Below are positions 37,224-51,115 of a stretch of 64,000 bases of DNA, piece after piece. The DNA comes from Oasisia sp. SBJ-2009 (Eukaryota; Annelida; Polychaeta; Sabellida; Siboglinidae), in contig OZ024857.1 of NCBI GenBank assembly GCA_964017155.1, positions 5,216,827-5,280,826 of the forward strand, given 5' to 3'. The position numbers and the translations under genes are program-made. The first letter of the stretch is position 1. Each line of letters starts with the position of its first letter. The notes beneath the pieces are model-generated. The model had not been told where the DNA came from, searched no databases, and saw only the letters and a program-made list of their open reading frames with translations.

Positions 37224-39280
37224 GTGAGTTTGTGAGTTCGGTGCTAGCTTGGTTGCTGTGAGAATTGTTTATTGTTGAACTGAACATTGATGAGTTGTTT
37301 TTGTCTAGGTTTCTTTCGATTCATTTGCTACATTGTACTCAATTGATGCACCAAATAGAACAGCTTTGAAAACGAACAATGCTAAAATGGTCAGCTCTTG
37401 TTTGTTTTATATTACAGTTTATCTCTTGTATGTTGGCAAATTATAAAGCTCATTGATTATTGAAAGTTTCATATATGCGCCAAGTCACCAACAAGATTTG
37501 TTTGATGGAAAAATTTCTCTGCATTTTTTAATTAAAGCAAAAGCATAGCACTTTCAAGTCATCCTCATAGCAGTTAGAAAAAAATGGACTATGTAATTAT
37601 TTTTAATTAAGCAAAATTTAACGTTAATTCTGAGCATTTTTGACTCTAGTCTAAATCCTTGCTTTTTATACAGCATAGTGAGACAAACATACAAGCCGTA
37701 GAGCAAATTCAGTACTTGTTAGAAACCTGTCAAGACATGTAGCTGACATGTGTATTGATAACATCTATAGTATTAGTATAACAAAAAGGCTGTCTTGTCT
37801 TGTGTAATCAGTCAAGTGTGACAGCAGCTGGAACTGAAGATCAACCCGACAAATATATTATTGTGGCCTTCAAGGAAGAGTTTGTTATACAATGCCTTAT
37901 ATTCAAAGTAGGCAACAAAACTCTGTGCTTAGTCTAACACCACAACTTAATCATATGTTTTTACGATAAATATTTTATGGTTAATATAGAGATCATGATG
38001 TCAGAGTCTAACTTTTGATAGTACCTTATCTTTAGCTTTATTTGTATGTGGCAATTTTAAATATGAAGCTTCATAGAATGCTGTGTGTAATTATACACAC
38101 TCCCTGTCTGGTTGACAAAAGCTGTCATGGTTAGTTTACTTAAACCCTTTTCATGTACATGATACTATTATCATAACACCGACAATCTAGAAATGTGAGA
38201 ACTTTGTCACACTTGAAATTGATATGGGCACACACACAATGCAATAGTCCATTAGAGTGGTAGACTTGTGACACGCATCCGTGGTTGTACACAGTAGCTG
38301 TAGTTTGTTAAACAATCAATTCTATGATATTTATATTTGTGGTGCGTGTTTACACATGTTGTTCTCAGTAGTACTACAAAGTGCAACTAATACTACATTC
38401 TGCCACGAGACATTATTCTAGTAGGATGTGCAGACATGTGTCTGACTTATCAGTTTATGTATACATTTGTGACCAAGTGCACACACTTAAAGCACATAAT
38501 ACAACACATGGCACATGCATCATTATTATTTTAAAACAATGTTGCTTCTGATTGTTGGCGACTCTTACATAATTCAATACTATTACACGTTGTTAATCAA
38601 TCATTAACAGTGTCAGTATGTCCACTTTCCATGATGTGTTGCAAAAGACCACTGTCCACTTGGTACTCATCCGATATTAAATAAAATAAATTATGAAATT
38701 GTTTATTAGACCATAATATTTAAACAAAATTTGGTCTGATGGTTTGATAAAGTCTTCTTCTTACATATTTATTCCTCTGCTGTATTTTGAGCATCAGACT
38801 AAAGTGAAAGTCCTCCATTGCACTCATTCACCTTACCAGTCTTTTTTATTTCATTCCAGGGCGTATCAAATTTATTTATTTCCTCAGTTATTTTATGTTG
38901 TGACTTTACCGTTTTAATACCAACTATTTAATGTGTAATATATAAATAGCTAGTCTTATAAATTATATTTGTAAATTACTTGGAATGCTCGATTTTAATT
39001 TAAATGTATTTAGTTTCAGTTGTCAACAGTTTGGAGTAATGGACAGTTATAAGTGTGAAAGCAGTATTTTTGTGTATCCAGCATAGCATGTCTGCGATTT
39101 TAAATAATATAATATAAACCTTATTAATATTTAGTTCTAATTGGCATGCAACATATTACGTTGAAATGCTCTAAAAATTTGCTTTAATAATTTAATATCT
39201 GTCTCACCTTCTGTTTTCAAGAAGTTCAAGTTTAATCTACGTATAAGATTTAACAGGACAAAGGTCCAACAATCACCTCT
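37224..39280. other. onecut: Onecut intron 1, first part
   Basis: AT-rich unique sequence following the donor. No exon or repeat was found. No homeodomain-encoding exon was found anywhere to the window end, so the intron appears to be at least 26.8 kb. Confidence 0.6.
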
Positions 39281-39289
39281 CCCAATTAG

Positions 39290-39560
39290 AGTAATTAATA
39301 AGTCCATGTTTGCCTATTTCCCTTTACATAATTAAAGGCAGCGTCCGGCGTTTAAAGCTTGCAGCAAGACGCTGTGTTACTTCGCAACAAGTTGGCCAGA
39401 TTAAGTAAATTATCTTGCGGTTACCATGACGATGATAATCCCAGTCATTCATCATTATTATATGCTAATCCGTTAGCGTGATGTGACGTAAATGCAGCAG
39501 TGGTTATGATCTCAGCAAAATATGCAGATATGTGTGATTTTCACTTCATGTTCTTTTACA
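39290..39560. promoter_or_regulatory. Candidate enhancer in the onecut intron
   Basis: Compact non-repetitive block with CCAATTAGAGTAATTAATAAG, ATAATTAAAGGCAGCGTCCG, a K50-homeodomain-type GCTAATCCGTTAGC and CpGs. No protein-like frame. It stands out from the flanking AT-rich sequence. Confidence 0.4.
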
Positions 39561-40369
39561 GCTGTATGTAGTAAAAATAAGGAAAGTTGGATTAAAACAT
39601 TTTAATTAAAAATGAGTACACAATTTAATCTTCACCATCTTGATTTATGTTAACATCTTAACATCAACATGCAAATCTCCCATCGTCGTTGTTCCAGCAC
39701 GGTGTGAAATATGTTCTTTTATTATTTTTATTACTCATCAGATGTTAAAAAACAGGTTATCTCAAACTAACATTTCTAGAGACAGTACTGCCGTCGTTCA
39801 CACTGACTACACATTTCAATAAAACATTTCATAGATATGTGGCTGTTATTGGCTGTAATTTCTCATTTATCACTTCAGGGAATAAAATGAAAAACATGTA
39901 GTTGCATTTATGGGAACATGCATAGTATTGCATACTCACAGATGATACTATTAATTACTAAGCATACTCTATGCTGTCATGAAATCAGTCTAACAGGTTT
40001 CAAGGTTGTTGTTGTTTTGTAAAATCAGTCTAAGATTAGATAAATAAAATGTCAAACAGAAGAAGGACATTTAAATGAACCAGAACATACAGGATAAGAT
40101 TGATGGCTAAACATTCAGAGAAATCTGAATATTTAAAGTTAGATTATTATTAATTATTAACAAATGCACGGAAACTCACTAGCATATGAAGTTATGAGTA
40201 TGATTTCATATATAAATGCCAGGTCTAGTAAAAAAAACAATCAACCATTAAAAATTAAGTTCTAGAAAAATCGTATGCCAAAAACTGTTTGACAATAGTC
40301 GAGATAATGTGTTATTTAGAACTGGCAGACAGAAATATCTTACTCTGGTAGGTCATAAGATGTGATTCC
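39561..40369. other. Onecut intron, no features
   Basis: AT-rich unique sequence. Nothing recognised. Confidence 0.5.
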
Positions 40370-40740
40370 GTTGGTCAGTGGCTGGTCTCGCTGGACAACA
40401 GCGCCACGACAGTGCCACGGAACGTAATCAGACATAGGAAATGCAGCCGAAATAAGCCAAAATAGCACACTAAATGAAGGCTGATTAGAATGATTTCAGA
40501 AGAGCTCACTGCCTAATTGCTTACTCTGTGGCCTCGGGAAATTCCCCGGAGTGGAATATGCACATCTCTCGTGGTGCGCTGGCAGGGCACATTCGAGGCA
40601 GGAGTGTCACATTAACGTAACACGTAACATTAAGAGTCGGCCGAATCAGTATGCATCTCGCTCGGTGCGTGTTCCGCACGCCATTCTGTGCGTCGTACAG
40701 GGAGAGTCAACCGGGAATTTGAAGGGTGATTAATAATGAG
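40370..40740. promoter_or_regulatory. Candidate regulatory island in the onecut intron
   Basis: Mixed-composition unique block with ACAGCGCCACGACAGTGCC, TGCCTAATTGCTTAC, a symmetrical GGGAAATTCCCCGG (kappaB-like half-sites) and many CpGs at 40590-40700. No protein-like frame. Confidence 0.35.
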
Positions 40741-42159
40741 TGGTATGTGCTGAGTCATTGTTCAAGCACTGGCGATGCTACATAGTGATTCTCAATGATA
40801 GATGTACGTGTATTATAAGAGCTTTGTTTTAAATGGGCCGCTACCAACTCTACTTGTTTGGAAGTAATTAATTATTCATTAGTTGTACTCATTGTTGTTA
40901 TAAAAAAGATTCTTAATTGTAGTAGTGAAATCGCTCAGTTGTGGAATTTTTTGGTATGATAATTATTTGTCGATTGAATTTACCAGTATGGTATTTACAA
41001 CAGTTTCTTAATTATAATTATTATACTAATTAATAATCAAAACCTTCCATCATATTAGAACTAGAGCTTTGTTTTAAACTGGACCGTCTGTTGTTTAAAA
41101 TAAATTATTCATGGATTGTATTTTCAATTTTTTTCTAAATACTGGAGGGCAAGTTGAATAGATGTGATTGTGCTACAAACTATGTAGAACTTCACTTTAA
41201 ATTAGACTATATTTGTTGACAAATAATTTATTAATTCAAAATTAACAGTCGTTACAGACAGGTTTCTCGACTAATTGTGGTGCTTATGTGTTCGGTTGAA
41301 TCATGAACGTGTGTGGCTAATTTGGCAAGTGATTGCTGTAGTAGGTGACTAAGTGTCTGTGATGTGTCCTACAATTCTCAGGTTGTGGATGCTGTAGCTG
41401 GTTGCCTAGCAACCTGTGATACGGATGATAACCACCAGTGGAGAATATCTCTGATTATTCATTTATGTGTGTCCACTATGGCTGTGATTGTGATCAAGTG
41501 TCCCAGCAGCCTGTAAAGTAATTCTGACGATGTTTGGTCTGCGAATGTAGATTCAGTGTGAATTTAACATTATATATATTTTGTTGCATATAACAGGTAG
41601 AAAACCGTTGGTCCAATAAGCCGTTGTGTCTGATTGCTCCTGATAGAATACTTTTGAAAACACACTGGCTTGGCATTTAGAAGTCTAATGTGAAGACCAA
41701 CAATTACTTATCTACATTGATTATTTTGTCTGAAATTTATCACATTATTTATGAATGTATCCTCAAAGTACTTAATGCAGTGAACTTTACAGAAATTAAG
41801 ATCTGTCTTTATCAAGAAGCAACTTTATAGAGTTCTACTAGTGCAGATTAAACCGATCTATTATATATAATTAACAATTATTTTCAGTTTACCCACTATC
41901 ACAATGACAATATATTCCAATTGATTTATGACTATTTTTGTAATAATTATCTTGGAAGCATTGCAATTTGCAGTGGTCACGGTGTGTTATATAATGGTCA
42001 CACTTACTTCCGTCGTTTTAATTAGCATGTTTTGTTGGGTTTTCCTGGCATAACTCACTCATATAAAATTTATTGAACCCAGTATAGCCACTTGATAATG
42101 ACTTTTTCGTGGCGTGCATGGTTTCCTTTCCATTTTCAACAATATTCATCAGCATATGA
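40741..42159. other. Onecut intron, no features
   Basis: AT-rich unique sequence. Nothing recognised. Confidence 0.5.
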
Positions 42160-42790
42160 ATAAGTGTGGGGTTAATTACGCGACTGATTCTTGGCAGACC
42201 GTGTGCGTCAGTAAAATTAATCTGGCACAGAATTGAAGGATGTCGGGTCGCCCGCCATATATTGGGGAAACAAAGTAATCTCGCGTTCTCCCGGTACGCC
42301 GCGACTGGCGCCAACCGTTGAAACATCTAATTTCCTCGTCATTATCACATCGGAGTGTTTGGGGTGGCCGGCGACGTGGGTTTGGTGATGGTAATCGTAT
42401 GTTTGCGGGGCGGCATTGAAGGCTGCGTGGCCGGCTCATTTGTTGGCCGGCCGTGCATTGTATTAGCCTCGTGTGCAGCGGAGCATTCGAGCACGCGACT
42501 CGGGTATTGTGCGTGCTGTTGCCGCCGGCAAGAGCCAGTGTCGGCAGTGGAGACGCCACCACCACCGCCTCGCACAACATCGCCGCTAATGCAGGGGAAG
42601 TGTTACCGTAGCAACCAGAGAATTTTTGCCCTCTTTCCAGCCATGCCGCTAAGACGGGCGTCGTCGTTGCCAAGAGCAAGTCGCTTTCGACGAAACGAAA
42701 TGTCCACCTGGTGGCATTCGTTGGAACGTTGCATTGATGGCGGTGTTGTGATATCGTTTGTTCTGCAGTTATGGTAATTGCGTTTTTAAG
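42160..42790. promoter_or_regulatory. Large CpG-rich island in the onecut intron
   Basis: About 630 bases of high CpG content with GGCCGGCC words, preceded by GGTTAATTACGCG and AAATTAATCTGG. Frames are open on both strands (219 codons on minus, 140 on plus), as expected for stop-poor CpG DNA. Neither resembles a known protein. A CpG-rich enhancer, an internal promoter or a non-coding RNA start are all possible. Confidence 0.4.
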
Positions 42791-44149
42791 GGGGTTGGGT
42801 GTGTTCGTTCTGTCCCACAGGGTGCTAATTTTCACAGGTCAGGCGGCCGGTTATGTGAGCAGATGGAAAACACAAATGGTGCACTAATGAGAGGGGAATA
42901 ATGACCATTGTGGTTTGGCTGGACTGTCCAGCGGCCTGAGACAATCCCGCGTAATCCTGTGGCGTAAGACTGTGTATAATCCACATGTCTGTCATAATGA
43001 AGATGGCAGATTTGTAGAATCATCATCTCGTTGACTGAGGGAGTTATCAAGACAAAATACCACTTGTGTTTTCCCAGTGTTTGTGTAGAAAATTTAATAA
43101 TTTAGGCTTTTTTTAACATGACATGTTTTGCTGAGGGTGAGGGGTGATTGAGTTATCTAGTATGGATATGGGGAAACATAAACATGCAGAAAACACCTTA
43201 CATGTTTCACTGGAATAATCCATTGATGTGCACAACATTCTCTCTAGTACACGCATGCACGCGCTCACACGCATGCGCATACACACGCATGCGTGCGCAT
43301 ACACACACACACACACACACACACATACACCGCTGACAGACTGGAGAAAGAAACTAACACACTACATCACCAAATAGTATCCTGTATGTTTCTATAAAAT
43401 AACAATTGTTCACAATTGCTTCTGCTGGTTGTAATCCGACAGTGGTTTAGTGTCCTATAAATATGGGGAGGCTTTGAGCTGTGAACTCGTTCAGTGTCTC
43501 CCTGGCATCTATACATGTCGTCCATCAACTCTGCCTCCGTATCGTCAACCGTTAATGTCACTGCTTTGTTGCAATAGATGGCCGTTTAACAATAGGGTAA
43601 GTCAATGTAAAATTGATTTAAATTATTGTTGTTCGGAGTGTCCGGTTAAATACAACATAAACTGTTGTTTTGATTAAATTGGAAGTGTTTTCCGGTGCAT
43701 CAGCCATGTCAGGATATGATTATGAAGACAACGTTTTAAACAACATTTTGAATTTACAAGAAGGTATTTAATGTTAAATATATGTATGGTAATCATAACC
43801 ATCTACTTGTATTGCAGTAGGATTTGCTGATATGCAACCCTATTCCGGTTCCCCTATATATCTCCAATAACGTTGTCTTCAACCTACCCTATTGTTTTCT
43901 TCCTTCGCAAATGTGTCGTTTTCACCTGTCAGGTATTTTTAATCTACGATTGGTGATGTGAGGTGGAAGACACAGCCACGTTACTGTCATTAAACAGTTA
44001 CTTCACCATCACCATTGCGTGGCTGGTGGCACTAATTTACACCTGAACAAACGAGAACACAAATGAATCACCTGTGTGTGACTGATGTTAAAATTTAATA
44101 AATGCGACAGTAGATTTGTGAGTCCATTACAATGAACGATGCAGCATAA
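42791..44149. other. Onecut intron with (CA)n microsatellite
   Basis: Unique sequence apart from a CATGCG/(CA)n repeat at 43244-43326. No gene is supported. Confidence 0.5.
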
Positions 44150-44400
44150 CATGGCGCAGAACAAGAGGCAGACTTTCCGTAAGCAGCCCCGAGCCGACTG
44201 CTTTCAAGTATTTTCAGCCTGACAGAATTACGGGGCGGCAGAGCTTCGTTTTAATTATTCAGCCATGCAGCTAATTACGCCAGCCAGCCATGTGAGCTGG
44301 ATGTAATGTCGTCAGCGTGCACCTGTACAGGTGCGCGTATGGCACAGCCATTGTTGCCACGACGATATCTAGGATGAAACTACTGCAACGGTTTAGCGGT
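44150..44400. promoter_or_regulatory. Candidate enhancer with palindromic twin E-box
   Basis: Contains TTTTAATTATTCAGCC, GCAGCTAATTACGCCAGCC and, at 44319-44334, the perfect 16-base palindrome GCACCTGTACAGGTGC, which holds two CACCTG/CAGGTG E-boxes of the Snail/Scratch/ZEB or bHLH type. Unique and non-coding. Confidence 0.45.
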
Positions 44401-46879
44401 CTATTGTTATGATGTCATTAAATTAAAGGTGATTGTAATTTAATTCTGTGACACAATGACATTTTCCGTACTGAAAATCTACCACAAATCCAGATAGCTC
44501 TGAATTTAACATTAAAATGAACAGAACCGAACCTAATAGCAATAGTATGTCTTTGTTTGGTAAGGTTGGCATTACAAATTTAGTACTAACCGTTCATGAT
44601 GTGAGTGTTTTTGTGAGTACATCACTTAGTGGTGGTATTGTAGCTAATGAGAACTGGCGGGAGCATTGTTAAGTGATGGTTTGTAAATCAGTTATCGGTT
44701 ATTTTTGGGCCCAAGGTATGGTGAGCTCATCGCCATTACAAAGACATTTGTGGGGTGATACACCTTTTGCCATTTCGTTTCGACAAATCAAATTACTTTA
44801 GTAACTTGTTATCGCCGGAAACACGTGCAATGATTGTAGTGCTTTCATTGCTTTATCAGAAGCTCCTAGGTCGCTGTGCATTACTGCCCAGATATGGATT
44901 ACATATTTTTGGAGTCGGACCATTTGTGGACATAATGACAGGGAAGGTCAGTGCAGATTCTGAGTACCGATGGTCAGATTGAAATTGGACATCTAGATTT
45001 ACGTGGGTAGGAGATGGACAGATTCTATCCGACTAGCCTCGTAGAAATCCCATGGTCTGTGAATATGAGTAGGACATAAATATTTGATGACCAATGGTGG
45101 TGTTGGTGTCCGTAATACGGCAAGATTGACATGTGTCCATGTAGGAAGTTTACTGGACTGGGGAGGGTCCTACAGTCCCACCTAAAAAAATCTTCACCTG
45201 TGATAATGTCACTACTGCAGCAGCCAGGTAGGACTGAATAATACATAAAGGTGAGATGTCTCAGGGAAGGATTGTTTCCATCCTTGTCCCTGTATTCTGG
45301 GGTGGGATTGGTCCCAATACGGGAACCAATTTTTTTTTCTTTTCCCAAAATTTTCCCACAGTGTCACTGCCTGCTTTTGGTCCCATCTCCTCTCCCCACC
45401 TTCACCTCTGTCCCCTACTGCCCGTGTCCATTCCCCATCCACTGTCTCCATTCCCCAGCCCTGTCTACCATCCCTGTCTCCATTTTGTGAAGACACAGAC
45501 AGATTTTCTAGGAAAGGTCACATGATGTCAGATAGGTCAGATTATTTTCACCCGTGCATTCATCGATTTTACAAGAATTATTTCTTGAGGGCATAAAGCA
45601 TTTAAAGAGATTTTATAGACATAAAACACAATCAACCCATTTAGCCACACTGTGTCTGTTTCTAGGTTAATAAGTAGCACACACCATTGATGCGTTATAC
45701 AGTTATGTTAGTAGCGATCTTGCCCGCGTTAATTGACAAAGACGGGTATGGATTTTGATAGGGTGATAGGCTGCTGTTAAGAACTTGATCATTGGATCTT
45801 TCTGGATGCTCAAATTGAGTGTGAGCTACGTTTTTGTTCCTACAAGATCCTCACAGCGTTAGAAGTGGCCATTTGTATCTGATATCATCCCAGTTTCCAT
45901 ACATCAATTTTACTTGAGTCTCACGTTGTCTTGCTTGTAGGAACGTTTACTATGTACATGTCTTTGTGTCTGGCAATGGTTATTTAAATAAGTTTAATGT
46001 AGGTAAAACAGTACAGAAGTGCAGTTATATATTCTATTTGAAAATAACCTGCAGGAAAATTGTCCTAGATATGGATACAAGTGATTAAGGATATTGTTGT
46101 CTGTTGGAAAAACTACATAACTAGTTTTTACAAGTTCACAGAAAGCTTTGTCACGTATATGCAAATAAATTGTTTAGTTTGATTGAATTTGAGTTTGTGG
46201 CCCAGTATGTTTGGTTCATTCCTAGCTTGATCCAGTCACCTGACTATCATAACAAAAATCATGAAAACAGAATCACTGTGGCCATGAAATGCAATCATAC
46301 AATTAATTTTCATTAGATTTTGATTATGGTGATGTTCAGAACAGACCCTGTTAAATTGTCCTACTGTTAATTTAGTACAACACCGTGAATCTGATGCCGG
46401 TTTCTGACGTTAATCAGATTAGATTTCCAATAGATAGATGATAAACATTACACTTGGAGGTTTATTATATTACGGATGTACCTGTGCGGTGTATTTAATG
46501 TAGATTTGTTTCACTTTCATTCCTTTATTTCGTAAGTCTGTATTTTTGAAAAACGTACATACTAAAAAACACTGCATGCACACATCACGACACATGACAG
46601 ATTGTGTGACAAGTCGTGCTGAGTGTCAACAGCTGGTTTGCCAGCACACTATCTGTTATGTATGCTCGCGTGGTCATGCACACGTGAGATGATCGCGGCG
46701 CATGCATGCATGCATCCTTTGTGTTCGCATGCACACAAGTGACCACACATGCACACCATGTGACGTGTTGACTGGTCGCAGTGGCGGTGGACCTCTCGTG
46801 TCTGCTGACCCACGACAATGGCGGCGTATCGAAGCATACACAAGGGCCCACGGGTGTCCGTGATGTCAGCGTCGCATGC
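44401..46879. other. Onecut intron, no clear features
   Basis: Unique sequence. A pyrimidine-rich tract at 45270-45490 gives artefactual open frames, and GCATGCATGCATGC lies near 46700. No gene is supported. Confidence 0.45.
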
Positions 46880-47130
46880 CGCTGTCCACCTGCGTCCAGT
46901 GTCGGTGTCGCTCTGTGTCGGTTCACCTGATTCTTGTGTCAGTTTCAAGGTTTTTACCTGTGTCGGTGACTCCGTGCCAATCTGTGTCACTTTCATGCAT
47001 TCTCTGACATACTTCTTCTTGTGTCTGTGTCAATCTGTGTCAGTGTCAATCCGTGTCAGTGTCTTGTATCTTTAGTCAGCGTCAGTCATTTTATCTGTGT
47101 CGATGTCAACGAATGTCACTGCCACAAAGT
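46880..47130. repeat. Degenerate GTGTCA/GTGTCG-rich tract
   Basis: Loosely repeated TGTGTCAGTGTC, TCTGTGTCGGT and AATCCGTGTCAGTG words without a fixed period. It looks like an eroded or nascent minisatellite. Confidence 0.55.
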
Positions 47131-47449
47131 ACCAATGTCTGTTTTAATCCATGTGACTCCGTCGACAAAAATTACAATAATGTAGAATTTAAATTAAATA
47201 ATATCAGTATCAGTAATAATAAAACAAATATTAAAATGTTAACGTATCTCCTAGCTAATTTTTTTATAAACTCATGTTAACGCAACTAAGATATCGTTAA
47301 TACGATTAAAACAGAATAATATTATATTATATAATAATATTATATATTGTATAATAAAGAGACAGATAAGATAAATCGGATAGGTGGGGGCTGGATGGAC
47401 ATAGGTTGCCTTGTGATCAAGACCATACAATTTGACTTTTCCCACGGCA

Positions 47450-47900
47450 TTATAAGCTGCGAATTCTCACATTTATCTCATGTCAGTGGATCCACGTGCC
47501 CGTCCACAGTCGACACACCTGTAGAGAGAACGCTGGCTGAGCCCGTCAACACAGGGCTCAGGTGTGCAAGCTAAACGTGCACACAATTACACGCAACGCG
47601 TTTGCCTCTGACTCATTCACCTCTCCTCTTGTGCTGTTACCATGACGACCGGCCTTCAGTCGGGCTCACTCGTGATTAGGCGTGACTTGAGGGAAGTTTC
47701 ATGATGCGAATGCCGCGCCTGTAATGAATGGTGCATGTTGGGGGAGGGACAAGACAAGGCATGGTCAAGGCGCGCCGATACACGCCAAAAAGATCATTCG
47801 CTGGAGCTTTCTGAGCACGCTGATTGCTAAAGATAGCAGTGTGCCTCTCACTGTCTCACCGGGCGCTATTTTATGTCTGGTTTTGTTTCTGCGTGGAAGA
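47450..47900. promoter_or_regulatory. CpG-richer island in the onecut intron
   Basis: Unique block with CACACAATTACACGCAACGCG, GTGATTAGGCGTGAC and AAGGCGCGCCGATAC. No protein-like frame. Candidate regulatory element on composition and motifs only. Confidence 0.3.
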
Positions 47901-48169
47901 TTTGTGGGGCTTAATTATGGTACAGGAACAATGTTATAATTGTTTTCTATACAGCACATATAATATATATATATATTATATATATATATAATGTTTGTGT
48001 ACATATAAATATGCAATTTGGTAGGATTTATTAACTGTTTCAAATGTTACAACATGGAATAAAGATACAATCACTCCGCGTGATTGTTCACAGATAAGTA
48101 CGCAGATTTCCCGAACGAAACAACTTATTGATTAACGAATAAATGACACATGACTGTAGTAAATTTATG

Positions 48170-48600
48170 TTAAAAAACCTCACATTTGGTGTTTTAAGCC
48201 AGCTGCTTACGGTTGTGCTGCAATTAATTACAGCGATTAATTAATTATGACCCCTGCCACAGTCGGACCTTCCTCTCTGTGGATGCGTGTCATGGTCTGT
48301 GATGGTTTCCACACATCGCGTCATCATGACACCTTCGTACAAACTGTCGCTGGACGGAGAACGCATTAAATCACTATATACTGGAGCTTGTTCTGGCCTG
48401 GCCTGGCCATGCCGCGACACTCGGGGAGATATTTATGTGCGCCATGCATGTTGGCGATTGCGAATGTGATTAGATTGTCATAACTTGATACGATCAGCTT
48501 GATTGCTGCGTCGACTGCATCATTCCCTTGTCCGCATCTGTCAGTACAGCGCCCACTGCATTTTCGCTGACCACGCACTGGACGCAGGGTAGTGAGGGGG
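48170..48600. promoter_or_regulatory. CpG-richer island in the onecut intron
   Basis: Unique block with CTGCAATTAATTACAGCG followed by ATTAATTAATTATGACCCC, then CpG-rich sequence to 48600. No protein-like frame. A (CA)n microsatellite follows at about 48785-48835. Confidence 0.3.
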
Positions 48601-48849
48601 TTTGGAAGACGTAGTTGACTAGCAGGTCACTGGGAGTCACTGGGATATTTTATGGGTTGGATCGGTTTTGTTGTGTTGTGTTGTGTTGGTTTGTGTTATT
48701 GACAGGTGGCGAGGCTGGTGCTTGTTACTGGGAGTGGAAGTGTCGATATTTCTCCCGAATGCTTTAGCGGCAAACAGAAATGCGTGCATGCACACACATG
48801 CATGCACGCACACACACACACACACACACACATGCATGTGTGCATTCAT

Positions 48850-49189
48850 AATTACATATAGTCACATATATAGTTCACTTTGTGGCTTAAAATTGTGTTA
48901 TACCCATCAAAATGAAATCACCTCGCTATGCATTTAATCAACTACCACCTAACATCACATTTGATTGTACTATACAAATGTAATAACAACTGACACTGGT
49001 ATTCCTGGTCAGGGACCCTTCCCTCCACACTGTAAGTACTACTTCTAGACGCCATATGGTCACTTTCTAGTTTGCCTCTGCTGTGGTCATCCCCAGTGGT
49101 CATCCTCCCCAGTGACATCCAATGACCTGACATTGACCACTTATTCATTGGCTTCTATTGAGTTAGTTTGTGTCACTTTGTTTTTACCT
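48850..49189. other. Onecut intron, no features
   Basis: Unique sequence. Nothing recognised. Confidence 0.4.
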
Positions 49190-49600
49190 CAACCAGGCTG
49201 GAACGGACTCTACAGCGGTCTCACGTTACCACAGCTCAGCAGCAACGTTTTTAGTTGCTAATGAGTTTGGCGTGGATTGCGTCAGTCATTTCACACTCAA
49301 TTAGTTAATTGCAGTCATTCATTTAGTGCTGAACTAGCATCGCTGGAGGCTGTCAATTATGGATGTCAGAAATAAAATGGATGACAAGTACCATGATGAA
49401 TAACGGAGAAGGATTGAATGAGATTGCCAGTAAGAACTGAGACCTTGCGACAGGCCGTGTGACCATGTTGGCCAGTTAGCGGTAGTTACGTTGTCAGCGG
49501 ACATTTAATGGGCTAGCGGCCCATTGCATCTCTGGCAGAGTAAACAGGCAGTTTGACAGCGGATGAGTTATCGCCAAGAAATTTGCCAGCCAGAAAATCT
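49190..49600. promoter_or_regulatory. Candidate regulatory island in the onecut intron
   Basis: Unique block with TCAATTAGTTAATTGCAGTC (an inverted pair of homeodomain cores), GTTAGCGGTAGTTACG and GGGCTAGCGGCCC. No protein-like frame. Confidence 0.3.
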
Positions 49601-50849
49601 TGAACTTGGAAAATTTGAGTACACAGAGGTGTGGAAAATTTAGTGTAATGATATTCGTCTTGGATGAGATGATGGTTCTATCAGGTTAATTTATATAATA
49701 AACATTAATATTCCAAAGATTCGCAATAATAGTATTAATACATTAGAATTAGCAAGGCTTCGTTTGGTTAACATTGATGAGTAAGTGGTATCATCTTAAT
49801 AATGGTGATATCTGGTTGACATGTCAAATTATTGAGCATTTTAATAAATTCCAAGTACCAGGTATACAATTACAAATGAAAGTAATTTGTTAAGACAGTA
49901 GAACAAAGAAGTCAGAAAATAAAAATTACAACTTGCCAAAATGCAGCTAAAAATTAGATCATAATATAGACAAGAGACACACATGACACCACTGCCATTG
50001 AGAGAAAAATTGTTTGACCACAGCAAGTAAACAACTGAAATTTAATCAGTCAAATCTGAAAGTAACTGATGGCACTGAATAATGTTACACTATTAAGTTC
50101 TGCAGAAGTTCGGAAGAAAGAAGAAAACAGAACCAATCCAATCACCAGATGCACTACATACTGATATCCATCAAATGAAGTAGTACCTCTCATTGTCATA
50201 CACTTTTGCAATATACCTGCCACAACCTGCCTTGGGAAACCACCTGTATTGAAAGACAGACCGCTTTGGCTGTGCAAAAGGGGTGGTCGCTGTAGAAAGG
50301 TCCTGGTGTACTGGCCAGAGAACACGTGGCCTGGAGATGGTTAGCCAGGTAGCCAGTAGGACTGATCTTTGTGATCCTAGCAGGAGAAGTGTTGCTAATT
50401 ACAGCGAGTTGATATCAAAGAGACTTGTGCCTTGCGGAGCTGGTCAGTCATTTCCTCCTTGTGGGAAGTCCAACTCATATCGTGGTGGGCAGTTGCCTTG
50501 AGACCAAGGCTTGACCAATAGTAACTAGTACGTCTAGAGGCTTAGTGCGAGTCGGTGAGCAGCTCAACACATTGTGGTCTTCTTCAGATGGTTTCCGCGC
50601 GGTTAGGAGTCAGTGTAGGTGATTTGGTGGCAATAGTTTGCTTCAGAGGGTGATATAGAATGACGATAGATCAACACATTTGTCTTTGTGGTGTTGCCAT
50701 TGTTGTGAAAATCACAAGCAAATATATCTACCAGAAGGGGCAATTTGGTACCTTTGGTAGTTCATAAACTGTCCATTCTCCAAGATACTGCATTGGTCTG
50801 CAGTTTGATATTATGTGTCAGAATGCTATATAAACATGCATGCATACGT
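49601..50849. other. Onecut intron, no features
   Basis: Unique sequence. Nothing recognised. Confidence 0.45.
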
Positions 50850-50883
50850 GCGTACACGCACACTCACACACTCACACTCACAC

Positions 50884-50918
<35 letters not shown>

Positions 50919-50992
50919 CACACTCACACTAACACTAACACTAACACACTCACACTCACACTCACACTCACACTCACACTCACACTCACACT

Positions 50993-51066
<74 letters not shown>

Positions 51067-51115
51067 CACACACACTCACACTCACTCACTCACTCACTCA
51101 CTCACTCTCACACAG
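50850..51115. repeat. Compound (CACACT)n / (CA)n / (CACT)n microsatellite
   Basis: About 265 bases of CA-type repeat with CACTCA, CACTAA and CACT blocks around a pure (CA)n core of about 65 bases (50996-51062). Confidence 0.97.

Noticed and set aside
42176..42835. Minus-strand frame of 219 codons in the CpG-rich island
   Set aside because: Both strands are open because CpG-rich DNA has few stops. There is no recognisable motif and no supporting splice structure.
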